Positions 37,817 through 47,835 are shown, counted from the first letter of the stretch. The stretch is 64,000 nt of DNA from Variovorax paradoxus EPS (GCF_000184745.1 NC_014931.1:2046001-2110000); one strand, 5' to 3'. Translations and numbers: made by a program. Notes: generated by a model not told the origin, from the letters alone.

Positions 37817-39394
37817 TCAGGTCACGGGTGCGGGGTTGAACAGCACGAGCGCGTTGTGCAGCTTCCAGTGCTCCGCCCAGGTCTTCTTCTTGCCGCTGGC
37901 CACGTCGAGCATCAGACGGAACAGCTCCCAGCCCACGTCCTCGATGGTTGCGTCGCCGTCGGCGATGCGGCCCGCGTTCACGTCCATCAGGTCGTGCCAG
38001 CGGCGTGCGAGGTCGCTGCGCGTGGCGACCTTGATGACCGGCACTTCGGCGAGGCCATAGGGCGTGCCGCGGCCGGTGGTGAAGATGTGCAGGTTGATGC
38101 CCGCGGCCAACTGCAGCGTGCCGCAGATGAAATCGCTGGCCGGTGTGGCGGCGTAGATCAGGCCCTTCTGCTTGACCTTCTCGCCGGGCGAGAGCACGCC
38201 CGTGATCGGCGCGGAGCCCGACTTCACGATCGAGCCCATCGCCTTCTCGACGATGTTGGAGAGCCCACCCTTCTTGTTGCCCGGCGTGGTGTTGGCGCTG
38301 CGGTCCACGCGGCCCTTCTGCAGGTAGGCGTCGTACCAGGCCATCTCGCGGATCATGGCCTCGGCCACTTCGGGCGACGAGGCGCGCGAGGTGAGCTGGT
38401 CGATGCCGTCGCGCACCTCGGTGGTTTCCGAGAACATCACGGTGGCGCCTGCGCGCACCAGCAGGTCAGTCGCAAAGCCCACGGCCGGGTTCGCGGTCAC
38501 GCCCGAGAAGGCATCGCTGCCGCCGCACTGCACGCCCACCACGAGTTCGCTCGCGGGCACTGTCTCGCGCCGGCGCGTGTTCAGCCGTGCGAGGTGCACC
38601 TCGGCCTGGCGCATCACCGAATCGATCATCGACATGAAGCCGACGTGCGCGTCGTCCTGCAGGCACACGACGTCGAGCGGCGCATCGGTCGCGCCTTCGC
38701 CGCGCTGGTCCGTGATCGGAATGGTGCCGGGCGGCAGCAGGCGCTCGGGTTGCAGCTTTTCGCAGCCCAGGCTCACCACCATCACCTCGCCGCCGAAGTT
38801 GGGATTCAAGCTGATGTTGCGCAGCGTGCGGATCGGAATGATCGCGTCGGGCGCGTCGATGGCCACGCCGCAGCCGTAGCTGTGCTCCAGCGCCACCACG
38901 TCGTCGACGTTCGGAAATTTCGGCAGCAGTTCGGCCTTGATGCGCTGCACCGCGAACTCGGTGACGCCGGCCACGCACTGCACGGTCTGCGTGATGGCCA
39001 GGATGTTGCGCGAGCCTACCGAGCCATCGGCGTTGCGGTAGCCCTCGAAGGTGTAGCCCTCCAGCGGCGGCAGGGCAGGGGGCTTGACCGTCGCGATGGG
39101 CAGGCCGTCGAGCTCGGGCGCCGTCGGCATGCGCATCACGCGCTCATGCACCCAGCTGCCGCGCGGCAGCGCCTTCTGGGCGTAGCCGATCACCACGTTG
39201 TAGCGAACGATGGCATCGCCGTCGGCCAGGTCGGCGAGTGCCACCTTGTGGCCTTGCGGCACGTTGTCCACCAGCACGAGGCCGTCGGCGAACGTCGCGC
39301 CTGTCTTCAGGCCGCCGTCGTTCGCGACGATGGCGACGTTGTCGGCCGCATGGATGCGGATGTAGAGCGGGGGGCGGGTGTTCGTCTCGGCCAT
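37817..39394 (-). CDS. garD: Galactarate dehydratase (UxaA/GarD family)
   Basis: Dehydrates galactarate (D-mucate) to 5-keto-4-deoxy-D-glucarate. The 525 residues have the SAF-type N-terminal domain ([20 protein letters not shown]) and the large GarD/UxaA domain with [35 protein letters not shown] and [19 protein letters not shown], all family landmarks. Altronate dehydratase (UxaA) is the main alternative; udh, kdgD and gudD in the same locus favour galactarate. The TRAP large permease lies 19 bp upstream. Confidence 0.9.
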   Translation of the reverse strand: MAETNTRPPLYIRIHAADNVAIVANDGGLKTGATFADGLVLVDNVPQGHKVALADLADGDAIVRYNVVIGYAQKALPRGSWVHERVMRMPTAPELDGLPIATVKPPALPPLEGYTFEGYRNADGSVGSRNILAITQTVQCVAGVTEFAVQRIKAELLPKFPNVDDVVALEHSYGCGVAIDAPDAIIPIRTLRNISLNPNFGGEVMVVSLGCEKLQPERLLPPGTIPITDQRGEGATDAPLDVVCLQDDAHVGFMSMIDSVMRQAEVHLARLNTRRRETVPASELVVGVQCGGSDAFSGVTANPAVGFATDLLVRAGATVMFSETTEVRDGIDQLTSRASSPEVAEAMIREMAWYDAYLQKGRVDRSANTTPGNKKGGLSNIVEKAMGSIVKSGSAPITGVLSPGEKVKQKGLIYAATPASDFICGTLQLAAGINLHIFTTGRGTPYGLAEVPVIKVATRSDLARRWHDLMDVNAGRIADGDATIEDVGWELFRLMLDVASGKKKTWAEHWKLHNALVLFNPAPVT

Positions 39395-39413
39395 CGTGGG
39401 GCCCTTTCTTTTT

Positions 39414-40709
39414 TTACTTCACCACCATGAAGAGGCCGGGCAGCCAGGTGGAGAACGCGGGGACAAAAGTGACCACGCCGAGCGCGAAGATCAGCGCGCC
39501 GTAGAACGGCCAGATGGTCTTCATCACCGTGCCCACCGACACACCGCCGATCGCGCAACCGACGAACTGCGTGGTGCCCACCGGCGGGGTGTTCAGGCCG
39601 AGCGCGCAGTTGATCAGCATCACGACGCCGAACTGCACCGACGTCATGCCGTAGTGCTGGGCGATCGGCAGGAAGATCGGCGTGCACAGCAGAATCGTCG
39701 CGGCCATGTCCAGGAAGGTGCCCAGCACGAACAGGATGATGTTGATGAGCAGGAAGATCATCCACGGCGTGGTCGTGATCTGCGAGAGCATCTGGCCCGT
39801 GAGCTCGGCCACCCCGTACAGGCTGATGAGGTAGCCGAAGGTGCTCGAGATACCGATCAGCAACAGGATCACGCCGGTGGTGCGCACCGCCTTCGATGCG
39901 GCCTTGATGAAGTGCTCCCACTTCAGCGTGCGGTACACGAAGATCGTGAGGCCCAGCGCATAGAGCACCGCCACCGCTGCCGATTCGGTCGCCGTGAAGA
40001 TGCCCGACAGGATGCCGCCGAGGATCAGCACCACGATGAAGAGACCCGGCAGCGCCGCAGCGAACGAGCGCGCCACGATGGCCCAACCCGGGAAGCTGCC
40101 GGCCGGGTAGCCGCGCTTCACCGCCACCAGGTAGGCGGCCGCGAGGTTGCTGATGGTGAGCACGGCCGCAGGCAGCAGCGCCGCGAGGATCAGCGCCGCG
40201 ATCGACACCTTGCCGCCCGCCGCGAGCGAATAGATGATCAGGTTGTGGCTGGTCGGCATCAGCGCGCCGACGAGCGCTGCGTGGGTCGTCACGTTGACCG
40301 CGTAGTCGGCGTGATAGCCCTCCTTCTTCATCATCGGGATCATCACGGCGCCCATGGCCGAGACGTCCGCCACGGGCGAACCCGAGACGCCGCCGAACAG
40401 CGTGCAGGCCACCACGTTCGACATGCCCAAGCCGCCGCGCACATGGCCCACGAGGTTGCGCGCGAAGTTGACGATGCGGTCCGCGATGCCGCCGTAGAGC
40501 ATCAGCTCGCCGGCGAAGATGAAGAACGGAATCGCAAGGAACGAGAAGATGCCCATGCCCGAGGTCATCTGCTGGAAGCCGACCGCGAGCGGCAGGCCCT
40601 CATAGAGCAGCGTGGCCAGGGCCGAGAGGCCGATCGAGAAAGCAACCGGCACGCCCAGCAGCAGGAAGACCGTGAATGAGAGGCAAAGAATGAGGAGAGG
40701 AATCGTCAT
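39414..40709 (-). CDS. TRAP transporter large permease, DctM type
   Basis: Twelve-helix inner-membrane subunit of 431 residues. It begins [20 protein letters not shown] and carries [22 protein letters not shown], then [20 protein letters not shown] and [19 protein letters not shown], diagnostic of DctM. Together with the DctQ and DctP genes upstream it would take up a sugar acid using an ion gradient. ATG 40709 lies 8 bp after the DctQ stop; a longer frame would overlap DctQ wholly. Confidence 0.94.
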   Translation of the reverse strand: MTIPLLILCLSFTVFLLLGVPVAFSIGLSALATLLYEGLPLAVGFQQMTSGMGIFSFLAIPFFIFAGELMLYGGIADRIVNFARNLVGHVRGGLGMSNVVACTLFGGVSGSPVADVSAMGAVMIPMMKKEGYHADYAVNVTTHAALVGALMPTSHNLIIYSLAAGGKVSIAALILAALLPAAVLTISNLAAAYLVAVKRGYPAGSFPGWAIVARSFAAALPGLFIVVLILGGILSGIFTATESAAVAVLYALGLTIFVYRTLKWEHFIKAASKAVRTTGVILLLIGISSTFGYLISLYGVAELTGQMLSQITTTPWMIFLLINIILFVLGTFLDMAATILLCTPIFLPIAQHYGMTSVQFGVVMLINCALGLNTPPVGTTQFVGCAIGGVSVGTVMKTIWPFYGALIFALGVVTFVPAFSTWLPGLFMVVK

Positions 40710-40717
40710 GATGCTGT

Positions 40718-41206
40718 TCAGCCCCAGGCGGGTTCTACTTCGCGGCCTTGGGCCAAAGCGATGATGTGTTCGATCGAGAACATCACGATCAAGACGCCGG
40801 CGATCGACGCGGGCACGTATTTCCAGCCTTCCGAAATCCACAACGTGGGCAGTCGGTAGTCCCACACCGATTCGGCGAGCGAGGCGCAATTCCAGGCCAT
40901 GGCCAGGCCGAAGATGAGGATGAGCGCGTGGATCAGGTATTCCATCTTCAGGCGCAGCCAGTCGGGCGCGAGCACGAGGAACGATTCGAGGCCGATGTGG
41001 CCGGCATCGCGCACGCCGACGGCCACGCCGAACATCGTGACGTAGATCACCAGCAGCAGCGCAAGGCTTTCGGCCCAGGTCGGGGTGTTGTTGAGCACAT
41101 AGCGGCCGAACACCTGCCAGCTCACCGCGCAGATCACCGCGACGAGACCGAGGATGCCCAACCACATGCAGGCACGGGCGAGGGTGCGGCAAAGTTTGGT
41201 GTACAT
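40718..41206 (-). CDS. TRAP transporter small permease, DctQ type
   Basis: Four-helix protein of 162 residues that pairs with DctM. Family features include VSWQVFGRYVLNNTPTWAES and VRDAGHIGLESFL in the first half. ATG 41206 gives the normal length; the in-frame extension upstream would translate the GC-rich intergenic repeat at 41229-41325 and is not credible. Confidence 0.92.
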   Translation of the reverse strand: MYTKLCRTLARACMWLGILGLVAVICAVSWQVFGRYVLNNTPTWAESLALLLVIYVTMFGVAVGVRDAGHIGLESFLVLAPDWLRLKMEYLIHALILIFGLAMAWNCASLAESVWDYRLPTLWISEGWKYVPASIAGVLIVMFSIEHIIALAQGREVEPAWG

Positions 41207-41228
41207 GAAGGTTCTTCTCTCTCTTACT

Positions 41229-41325
41229 CCCTCCCCCTCTGGGGGAGGGTTGGGGTGGGGGCAAGCGGCGTTGCCATGCCAGCGCCGTCGTGCCCCCATC
41301 CCGGCCTTCCCCCAGCGGGGGAAGG
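41229..41325. repeat. REP-like hairpin pair between TRAP dctP and dctQ genes
   Basis: Two near-identical perfect hairpins face each other: CCCTCCCCC-TCT-GGGGGAGGG (41229-41249) and CCTTCCCCC-AGC-GGGGGAAGG (41305-41325). The sequence between them contains GGTTGGGGTGGGGGCA and TGCCCCCATCCCGGCC, a further imperfect dyad. This is the layout of a dispersed repetitive palindrome. Lying after the receptor gene, it could stabilise the dctP transcript or reduce read-through, which is common in TRAP operons. Confidence 0.7.
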
Positions 41326-41349
41326 AGCCAATTCAACCGACTGACTTGC

Positions 41350-42327
41350 TTACTTCGTGTCCTGCACGCGCTTGACCAGGTCCTTGAGCTTCGCGTCGGT
41401 GATGAACTTGTCGTACACCGGCTTCATCGCGGCCTGGAACGGCGCCTTGTCAACTTCGATGATCTCGGCGCCGCCGGCCTTCACCGTGGCCAGCGATTTG
41501 ATTTCGCGCTCTTCCCATTGCTTGCGCATGTAGGGCACCGACTCCTTGGCGGCCTGGCGGATCCAGCCTTGCTCCTCGGCGGAGAGCTTGTCCCACACGC
41601 GCTTGGAGAACAGCAGCATCTCGGGCGCCATCGAGTGCTCGGTCTTGCTGTAGTACTTGGCCACTTCGAAGGCGCGGGCGCTTTCGTAGGTGGGGTAGTT
41701 GTTCTCGGCGGCGTCGATCAGGCCAGTCTTCAGGCCCGTGTACACCTCGCCCATGGGCATCGGCGTGGCGTTGGCGCCCATTGCTTCGAGCATCGAGACC
41801 CACAAGTCGGACTGCTGCACGCGGACCTTCAGGCCCTTCATGTCGGCAAAGCTGCGCACCGGCTTCTTGGCGGTGAACATCGAGCGCGCGCCGCTGTCGT
41901 AGTAGGCCAGGCCGACGAAGCCCTGCTTCTCGCACGACTTCAGGATTTCCTCGCCGATGGGGCCGTCCAGCACCTTGTGCAGATGGTCGACCGAGCGGAA
42001 CAGGAAGGGCATGGTCGGCACCTGCGTCTCGGCGCAGATGTTGTTCATCGGGGCGATGTTCACGCGCACCATCTGCAGCGCGCCGATCTTGGTCTGCTCG
42101 ATGGTGTCTTTTTCGCTGCCGAGCGAGCTGTTGTTGAACACCTTGATGGTGTGCTTGCCGCCCGACAGCGCCTTCAGGCGCTCGCTCATGAACTTGACCG
42201 CGGTCACGGTGGGGTAGTCGTCGGGGTGGATGTCGGCCGAGCGGAATTCGGTGGCGCTGGCAGCCAGCGTGGTGAGCGCGGCTGCGGCGCCCACGGCAAG
42301 TGCGATCAGGGTCTTGTGGAACTTCAT
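41350..42327 (-). CDS. TRAP transporter substrate-binding protein, DctP type
   Basis: Periplasmic receptor of 325 residues with a signal peptide ([21 protein letters not shown]). The mature part begins [19 protein letters not shown]. The carboxylate-clamp region is recognisable in [20 protein letters not shown] (Arg157-type arginine) followed by [20 protein letters not shown]. In this locus (udh, garD, gudD) a hexuronate is the likely ligand; DctP proteins of this subgroup bind galacturonate/glucuronate, which is known for the family but not proven here. Confidence 0.93.
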   Translation of the reverse strand: MKFHKTLIALAVGAAAALTTLAASATEFRSADIHPDDYPTVTAVKFMSERLKALSGGKHTIKVFNNSSLGSEKDTIEQTKIGALQMVRVNIAPMNNICAETQVPTMPFLFRSVDHLHKVLDGPIGEEILKSCEKQGFVGLAYYDSGARSMFTAKKPVRSFADMKGLKVRVQQSDLWVSMLEAMGANATPMPMGEVYTGLKTGLIDAAENNYPTYESARAFEVAKYYSKTEHSMAPEMLLFSKRVWDKLSAEEQGWIRQAAKESVPYMRKQWEEREIKSLATVKAGGAEIIEVDKAPFQAAMKPVYDKFITDAKLKDLVKRVQDTK

Positions 42328-42392
42328 TTGTCTCGTCCTCTGGTGGTGGTTATCGAAAAGAAAAAGGAAAGGGGAAGCGGAAGGAAAAAAGC

Positions 42393-43283
42393 TCAGCTGC
42401 CGAAGGTCGGTTCCGGCACGCCCTGTACGCCGGGCCGCAGGGCAAACACGCCGCCGGCCAACGGCTGGTCTGCTAGGTCGATGCCGCCGGGGCGGATCGA
42501 GGTGACGAAGAGCGTGTCGAGCGCCGGGCCTCCGAACGCGCACATCGCGGGCTTCTTCACGGGCACTTCGAGCGAGCGGTCCAGCCGGCCGTCGGGCGTG
42601 AAGCGGTGCACGAGGCCGGCGTCGTTGCCGCAGATCCAGTAGCAGCCGTCCACGTCGATGGCCGCGCCGTCGGGGCGGCCGGGCAGGGGCTTCATGTCGA
42701 CGAAGAGACGGCGGTTGCTCGGCGTGCCGGTCTCGGTGTCGTAGTCGAAGGCCCAGATCGCCTGCACGCTCGGGTGCGAGTCCGAGAGGTACATCGTGCG
42801 GCCATCGGGGCTGAATGCGAGGCCGTTGGGCACGATGAGATCGTCCAGCTGCTGGGTCGCGTTGTCGCCGCCCTTGCCGTAGCTGTAGAGGCGGCCGACG
42901 CGTGCGCCAGCGGCCATGTCCAGCAGCATCGTGCCGGCCCAGAAGCGGCCCTGGCGGTCGCAGCGGCCGTCGTTGAAGCGCATGGCCGGTGCGGCGTGCG
43001 CGACGGGCGCGAGCGAGGTGGCTGCGAGCGTGCCTTCGGCCTTGGGCTGCAGCGAAAACAGACCGCTTTCCATGCCGGCGATCCATGCGCCGGGCTGGTC
43101 GGCGCGCGGCGCGATGCAGGCGATCATTTCATTCGCATGCCACTGCGCGTGGCCTTCGCTCGCATGCCAGCGGTTCAGTGCGCGCGCGGGAATGTCCACC
43201 CAGTAGAGCGCCTGCTCCGCGGCATGCCACACCGGGCTTTCGCCGGTGCCGTTGCGCGCATCGAGAACGAGCTCAGCCTTCAT
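42393..43283 (-). CDS. SMP-30/gluconolactonase-family protein, probable aldarolactonase
   Basis: Six-bladed propeller of 296 residues without signal peptide. Metal ligands match SMP-30: Glu15 (GTGESPVWH), Asn153 ([11 protein letters not shown]) and Asp205 (GRPDGAAID). It lies directly after udh (11-bp overlap), so it most likely opens the galactaro- or glucaro-lactone that uronate dehydrogenase makes, giving galactarate or glucarate. Other sugar lactones remain possible. Confidence 0.9.
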   Translation of the reverse strand: MKAELVLDARNGTGESPVWHAAEQALYWVDIPARALNRWHASEGHAQWHANEMIACIAPRADQPGAWIAGMESGLFSLQPKAEGTLAATSLAPVAHAAPAMRFNDGRCDRQGRFWAGTMLLDMAAGARVGRLYSYGKGGDNATQQLDDLIVPNGLAFSPDGRTMYLSDSHPSVQAIWAFDYDTETGTPSNRRLFVDMKPLPGRPDGAAIDVDGCYWICGNDAGLVHRFTPDGRLDRSLEVPVKKPAMCAFGGPALDTLFVTSIRPGGIDLADQPLAGGVFALRPGVQGVPEPTFGS

Positions 43284-44100
43284 CGCCGAACGGGCCTTGC
43301 GCGGTGAAGGCGCCGCCCTGGTAGATGGCGTTCGGATCGGTCGGCGCCACCGGCGGCTGCGCCTCGACCTTGTCGCGGAACACCTCGGAGCCGTCCTGCG
43401 GCACGAAGCCCAGGTGCGCGGCAGCGCTGTTGTCCCACCACACGTCGCGGTTGGCCGACATGCCGTAGACGACGGTGTGCTTCACGTCGGGCGTGAAGAG
43501 CGACTTCTCGATCAGCGTCGTCAGGTCGCGGTAGCTGAGCCAGGTGCTCATCATCCGGCGGTTGAGCGGCTCGGGGAACGACGAGCCGATGCGGATGCTC
43601 ACCGTCTCGATGCCCCAGCGGTCGAAGTAGAACTGCGCCATGTCCTCGCCGAAGGACTTGGACAGGCCGTAGTAGCCGTCGGGCCGGCGCGCCGCGTGCG
43701 CATCGATGTGCTCGGTCTGCTTGTAGAAGCCGATCACGTGGTTGGAGCTCGCGAACACCACGCGCTTGACGCCGTGGCGGCGCGCGGCTTCGTAGACGTT
43801 GAAGATGCCCTTGATGTTGGCTTCGAGGATTTCCTCGAACGGCCGCTCGACCGACACGCCGCCCAGGTGCACGATCGCGTCGCAGCCTTCCAGCAGCGCA
43901 TGCACCGCGGCCTTGTCCGAGAGATCGCAGGGCACGACTTCTTCGCTCGCGTCGGCGGCCGGTGCCAGCGATGCGATGTCCGAGAGGCGAAGCACCCTCG
44001 CATAAGGCTTGAGCCGCTCGCGCAGCACCTTGCCGAGGCCGCCGGCGGCGCCCGTCAGCAGCAGCCGATCGAGCTTGTTGTTGGAAGCTTGTGGGGACAT
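43273..44100 (-). CDS. udh: Uronate dehydrogenase
   Basis: NAD-dependent SDR-type enzyme of 275 residues that oxidises D-galacturonate or D-glucuronate to the aldarolactone. The nucleotide motif is LLTGAAGGLGKVL (residues 14-26). The catalytic triad is Ser118/119 in FASSNHVIGFY with Tyr144 and Lys148 (YYGLSKSFGEDMA), the pattern of characterised Udh proteins. The end KVEAQPPVAPTDPNAIYQGG is also typical. First gene of the leftward arm, divergent from the GntR regulator. Confidence 0.93.
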   Translation of the reverse strand: MSPQASNNKLDRLLLTGAAGGLGKVLRERLKPYARVLRLSDIASLAPAADASEEVVPCDLSDKAAVHALLEGCDAIVHLGGVSVERPFEEILEANIKGIFNVYEAARRHGVKRVVFASSNHVIGFYKQTEHIDAHAARRPDGYYGLSKSFGEDMAQFYFDRWGIETVSIRIGSSFPEPLNRRMMSTWLSYRDLTTLIEKSLFTPDVKHTVVYGMSANRDVWWDNSAAAHLGFVPQDGSEVFRDKVEAQPPVAPTDPNAIYQGGAFTAQGPFGDEG

Positions 44101-44234
44101 CGACGTTTTTTCGGGTGTGATGAAGGGTGAAGCGGTGGAATGCTTTCGCCGGAGCCGCCGTTACGATGCCGGGGCAGTCAGGTCGCAATACGTCACGAAA
44201 CGGCCGTCAGAGCAATCCAGGTGATGAGTTATCT

Positions 44235-44247
44235 GTTGTCGTACAAC
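44235..44247. promoter_or_regulatory. Candidate GntR operator between udh and its regulator gene
   Basis: GTTGTCGTACAAC is an interrupted palindrome (GTTGT-N3-ACAAC). Read on the minus strand it is GTTGTACGACAAC, matching 11 of 13 bases of 45179-45191 before the other arm. FadR-type regulators bind short dyads with a GT...AC core, so this is probably the site from which the regulator at 44272 controls udh and itself. Confidence 0.6.
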
Positions 44248-44271
44248 TAATTGGAGATTATTATCGTGGCC

Positions 44272-45129
44272 ATGGTCCAGACGACTGCGGGTAATCCCTT
44301 GGTAACCGATGCGGCGACAGAAGTCGCCGGTGGCGCCCCCTTCGTGGGGCGGCCGCGCCAGCGTGCCCGCGGTCTGGCGCACGGGCTGGTGGAAGACCTG
44401 GGCGAGAAGATCCGCAGCCAGTCGCTGCGCCCGGGCGACAAGCTCCCCACCGAGTCGGCCATCATGCAGGCCTATGGTGTCAGCCGCACCGTGGTGCGCG
44501 AGGCGCTCTCCAAATTGCAGGCGGGCGGGCTGGTCGAAACGCTGCATGGCGTGGGCACTTTTGTTCTGCAGCCGCGGCCGGGCGGGGTGTTTCGCCTCGA
44601 TCCGGGCGAAATTGCCGCTTCCGTCGATGTGCTGGCCGTGTTGGAGCTGCGCATCAGCCTCGAGACGGAATCCGCCGGGCTTGCCGCGAGCCGGCGCACC
44701 GAGGAGCAACTGGTCGCCATGCGCCAGGCACTCGATGATTTCGAGCACAACGTGACGATCGCCGGCGACACCGTCGCGCCCGATTTCCGCTTTCACCTGC
44801 AGATCGCGCAGTCGACCGGCAACCCGTATTTCGCCGACATCATGCGGCACCTGGGCACCACGATCATTCCGCGTACGCGCATCAGCGCCATCCGCATCCA
44901 GGACGGCGGCGCGTACCTGAGCCGCGTCAATCGCGAGCACGAAGAAATCTATGCGGCCATCGCGCGCCGCGATCCCGAGTCGGCCCGCGCAGCCATGCGC
45001 ATCCACCTGACCAACAGCCGCGAGCGCCTGCGCATGGCGCAAGAGGCCGCGCAGCAGCAAAAGGCGAAAGCCGAAGGTTCGGGCGCGGCTGGCAAGGGCG
45101 GCGGCGACGCCGCTTCGTCCGACAACTAA
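44272..45129 (+). CDS. FadR/GntR-family regulator of the uronate/aldarate locus
   Basis: Protein of 285 residues. The GntR winged helix is QSLRPGDKLPTESAIMQAYG followed by VSRTVVREALSKLQAGGLVE. The C-terminal FCD ligand domain has LELRISLETESAGLAASRR and a metal-site histidine pattern (DFRFHLQIAQSTGN and HEEIYAAIARRD). A Lys/Ala/Gly tail ends it. GTG 44266 is an alternative start, better spaced from GGAG (44253-44256). It lies between the two arms of the locus; the inducer is probably a uronate or aldarate. Confidence 0.9.
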   Translation: MVQTTAGNPLVTDAATEVAGGAPFVGRPRQRARGLAHGLVEDLGEKIRSQSLRPGDKLPTESAIMQAYGVSRTVVREALSKLQAGGLVETLHGVGTFVLQPRPGGVFRLDPGEIAASVDVLAVLELRISLETESAGLAASRRTEEQLVAMRQALDDFEHNVTIAGDTVAPDFRFHLQIAQSTGNPYFADIMRHLGTTIIPRTRISAIRIQDGGAYLSRVNREHEEIYAAIARRDPESARAAMRIHLTNSRERLRMAQEAAQQQKAKAEGSGAAGKGGGDAASSDN

Positions 45130-45159
45130 CCCCTTCGCGGAATTTTTTGGGACCAAGTC

Positions 45160-45191
45160 TGGACAACTTGTTTTTGTAGTTGTACGATGAC
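45160..45191 (+). promoter_or_regulatory. Promoter of the rightward aldarate arm with overlapping GntR operator
   Basis: TGGACA (45160-45165) and TACGAT (45183-45188) form good -35/-10 boxes with a 17-bp spacer. GTTGTACGATGAC (45179-45191) covers the -10 box and repeats the operator seen between udh and the GntR gene. Binding there would repress the Bug-kdgD-gudD-aldehyde dehydrogenase arm. Confidence 0.6.
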
Positions 45192-45253
45192 TGATCTCTC
45201 GCTCTGACCTCGGGCGAAGCCATGGCACACATCGAACAACTGGAGGCATCCGC

Positions 45254-46243
45254 ATGACCATCAATCGACGCGGCGCACTGGGCGCCGCCCTTGCCACGAC
45301 CCTGGCCGCCAGCCTGCCGGCGCGCACCTTTGCGCAGAGCGGCGGCGGCAACTGGCCTTCCAAGCCGATCCGGCTCATCGTTCCTTATCCGCCGGGCGGC
45401 TCGTCCGACATCATTGCGCGCTCGATCAGCCAGCCGCTGTCGGACGCGCTGGGCCAGCCCGTGGTGATCGAGAACCGCGCGGGCGCCAACGGCAACCTGG
45501 GCGCCGACATGCTCGCCAAGGCCCCGGCCGACGGCCACACGCTCATGTTGTGCGACCTCGGCGCGCTGGCCATCAGCCCGTCGCTGTACCCCAAGCTGCC
45601 TTTCGACCCGACCAAGGACCTGCGCAGCGTGGCCATGCTGGCCTACTCGCCGCACCTCCTGGTGGTGCATCCCTCGGTGCAGGCCAATACGCTGAAGGAA
45701 CTGGTCGAACTGTCGAAGAGGAGCGATTTCAACTTCGCCGTGACCGCCAGCGGCAGCACCGCGCACCTGGCCGGCGTCGAACTGCAGCGCAAGAGCGGCG
45801 CCAAGTGGGAATACGTGCCCTACAAGGGCGGCGTGCAGGCCGTGCTCGACACCGTCGCCGGCCAGACGCAGGTGCTGATGAACGGCATGCTCGCCACCTA
45901 CCCGCATGTGCAGAGCGGCAAGCTCAAGCTGATCGCGGTGTCCAAGCCCACCCGCATGCCGTTGATCGGCAACGTGCCGACCATCTCGGAGCAGGGCGTT
46001 CCCGGCTACGAGTCGGGCACCTGGCAGGGTGTGGTCGCCGCGCGCGGCACGCCCGATGCGGTGGTCGCCCGGTTCAACAAGGAACTGGTCCGCATCATCC
46101 GCACCCCCGACATCCGTGCCCGCCTGGCAGGGCAGGGCGCCGAGGTCGTGACCATGAGCGCGCCCGAGCAGGACCAGTTCTTCGCCAAGGAGCGCGCGCG
46201 CTGGGCGCAAGTCATCAAAGAGGCCAACGTCAAGCTCGACTAG
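45254..46243 (+). CDS. Bug-family (TctC-like) periplasmic solute receptor
   Basis: Receptor of 329 residues. The signal peptide carries a twin-arginine-free NRRGALGAALATTLAASLPA stretch ending in ARTFAQS; the mature protein begins with IRLIVPYPPGGSSDIIARSI. Further Bug features are VVIENRAGANGNLGADMLAK and WEYVPYKGGVQAVLDTVAG. First gene of the rightward arm, 63 bp after the promoter/operator, so it is expected to bind a compound fed into the aldarate pathway. No TctA/TctB membrane partners are encoded in the window. Confidence 0.93.
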   Translation: MTINRRGALGAALATTLAASLPARTFAQSGGGNWPSKPIRLIVPYPPGGSSDIIARSISQPLSDALGQPVVIENRAGANGNLGADMLAKAPADGHTLMLCDLGALAISPSLYPKLPFDPTKDLRSVAMLAYSPHLLVVHPSVQANTLKELVELSKRSDFNFAVTASGSTAHLAGVELQRKSGAKWEYVPYKGGVQAVLDTVAGQTQVLMNGMLATYPHVQSGKLKLIAVSKPTRMPLIGNVPTISEQGVPGYESGTWQGVVAARGTPDAVVARFNKELVRIIRTPDIRARLAGQGAEVVTMSAPEQDQFFAKERARWAQVIKEANVKLD

Positions 46244-46253
46244 TCATGTTTGC

Positions 46254-46350
46254 CCCCCGGCTTTTCACTCGCTGCGCTCCGTGTAATTCGCCACCCCTTA
46301 AGGGGGAGGCGCGGCTCGCCTTGGGGCGGCCCGGCGGCGGCCGCCTTCCC
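46254..46350. repeat. Dispersed GC-rich intergenic repeat
   Basis: This gap between the Bug gene and kdgD holds CACTCGCTGCGCTCCGTG (46266-46283 region), the palindrome CCCCTTAAGGGG (46295-46306 region) and the 17-mer CTTGGGGCGGCCCGGCG (46320-46336) that recurs exactly at 23736-23752. It resembles a dispersed repeat of this family and can form a stable RNA hairpin inside the operon. Confidence 0.55.
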
Positions 46351-46391
46351 GCTTTCTGAATTTTTCTCTTAACTATTTCCTGGAATTCCCG

Positions 46392-47303
46392 ATGAACCCG
46401 CAAGAACTCAAGACCATCATGGGCTCCGGCCTGCTCTCGTTCCCGTTGACCGACTTCGACAGCAACGGCGACTTCAACAAGAAGGGGTACGTCGAGCGCC
46501 TCGAATGGCTGGCGCCCTACGGCGCGAGCGCGCTGTTCGCCGCGGGCGGCACGGGCGAGTTCTTCTCGCTGACCGGCGACGAGTACCCCGGCATCATCCA
46601 GACGGCCGTCGACACCTGCCGCGGCGTGGTGCCGATCATTGCCGGCGCTGGCGGCCCGACGCGCTTTGCCATCCAGTGCGCGCAAGCGGCCGAGAAGGCC
46701 GGCGCGCACGGCGTCCTGCTGCTGCCGCACTACCTCACCGAAGCCGGCCAGGAAGGCCTGGCCGCGCACGTCGAGGCCGTGTGCAAGAGCGTGAAGTTCG
46801 GCGTGATCGTCTACAACCGCGCGTCGAGCCGCCTGAAGCCCGACACGCTCGCGGGCCTGGCCGAACGCAACCCGAACCTCGTCGGCTTCAAGGACGGCGT
46901 GGGCGACATCGAGGCGATGGTCGCGATCTACCAGAAGATGGGCGACCGCTTCGCGTATCTCGGCGGCCTGCCGACCGCCGAGGTCTATGCCGCGGCCTAC
47001 AAGGCCATGGGCACGCCGGTGTACTCGTCGGCCGTCTTCAACTTCATCCCCAAGACGGCGATGGACTTCTATCACGCGGTCGCCAACGACGACATGGCCA
47101 CGCAGCACCGCCTGCTGAAGAACTTCTTCATGCCCTACCTCGAGCTGCGCAACCGCACGCCGGGCTACGCAGTGAGCATCGTCAAGGCCGGCGCCAAGAT
47201 CGTCGGCCACGACGCGGGCCCGGTGCGCGCACCGCTCACCGACCTCAAGCCCGCCGAGATGGAAGAGCTGAAGGCGCTGATCGCCACGCTCGGCCCACAG
47301 TAA
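46392..47303 (+). CDS. kdgD: 5-dehydro-4-deoxyglucarate dehydratase
   Basis: DapA-superfamily aldolase-type enzyme of 303 residues that dehydrates and decarboxylates 5-keto-4-deoxy-D-glucarate to 2-oxoglutarate semialdehyde. The GGTGEFFSL loop (about 52-60), Tyr141 (VIVYNRASS) and the Schiff-base Lys167 ([12 protein letters not shown]) are in place. It links the products of GarD and GudD to the aldehyde dehydrogenase at 51398. Confidence 0.95.
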   Translation: MNPQELKTIMGSGLLSFPLTDFDSNGDFNKKGYVERLEWLAPYGASALFAAGGTGEFFSLTGDEYPGIIQTAVDTCRGVVPIIAGAGGPTRFAIQCAQAAEKAGAHGVLLLPHYLTEAGQEGLAAHVEAVCKSVKFGVIVYNRASSRLKPDTLAGLAERNPNLVGFKDGVGDIEAMVAIYQKMGDRFAYLGGLPTAEVYAAAYKAMGTPVYSSAVFNFIPKTAMDFYHAVANDDMATQHRLLKNFFMPYLELRNRTPGYAVSIVKAGAKIVGHDAGPVRAPLTDLKPAEMEELKALIATLGPQ

Positions 47304-47366
47304 GAAGCCTCGGAAGTTTCGCTTTGCCGTCGACGACACCAATTCACAACAACAGGAGATAACGAC

Positions 47367-47822
47367 ATGCTCATCAAGAAACTCTTCCTCATCGCCGCTT
47401 CGGCCATCGTGTTCACCGGCTGCGCCATGATGCCCGCGGGCGGTGGCGCGTCGGACCAGGCGTCGGTGGCCGCGGCCGCCGAGCGCCTGCGCATCGCCAT
47501 GGTCGACCCGACCGCCGCCGCGCTCGGCGCGCTGGTGGCCGACGACCTGAGCTACGGCCACTCGGGCGGCAAGGTCGACACCAAGGCCAGCTTCATCAGC
47601 GACCTGCTCGACGGCAAGTCGGACTTCGTGACGATCACGATCACCGAGCAGACCATCAAGGTGGTCGATGCCAACACGGCCATCGTGCGCCACTCGCTTG
47701 CGGCCGACACCAACGACTCGGGCAAGCCCGGCAAGGTCGCGCTGAAGATCCTCGGTGTCTGGCAGAAGCAGGGCGGCAACTGGAAGCTGCTCGCGCGCCA
47801 GGCTGTTCGCCTTCCCTCCTGA
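47367..47822 (+). CDS. NTF2-like (DUF4440-type) lipoprotein of unknown role
   Basis: Protein of 151 residues. The signal peptide ends in a lipobox (IVFTGCAMMP), so it should be anchored in a membrane facing the periplasm. The mature domain has an NTF2-like cone: helix AAAERLRIAMVDPTAAALGA, then LVADDLSYGHSGGKVDTKAS and IKVVDANTAIVRHSL, ending in WQKQGGNWKLLARQAVRL. NTF2-like domains can bind small ligands or be enzymes. The ribosome site AGGAG precedes it. It is embedded between kdgD and a Bug gene (13-bp gap), implying a role in aldarate handling that I cannot name. Confidence 0.82.
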   Translation: MLIKKLFLIAASAIVFTGCAMMPAGGGASDQASVAAAAERLRIAMVDPTAAALGALVADDLSYGHSGGKVDTKASFISDLLDGKSDFVTITITEQTIKVVDANTAIVRHSLAADTNDSGKPGKVALKILGVWQKQGGNWKLLARQAVRLPS

Positions 47823-47835
47823 TCGGGAGCAACGG

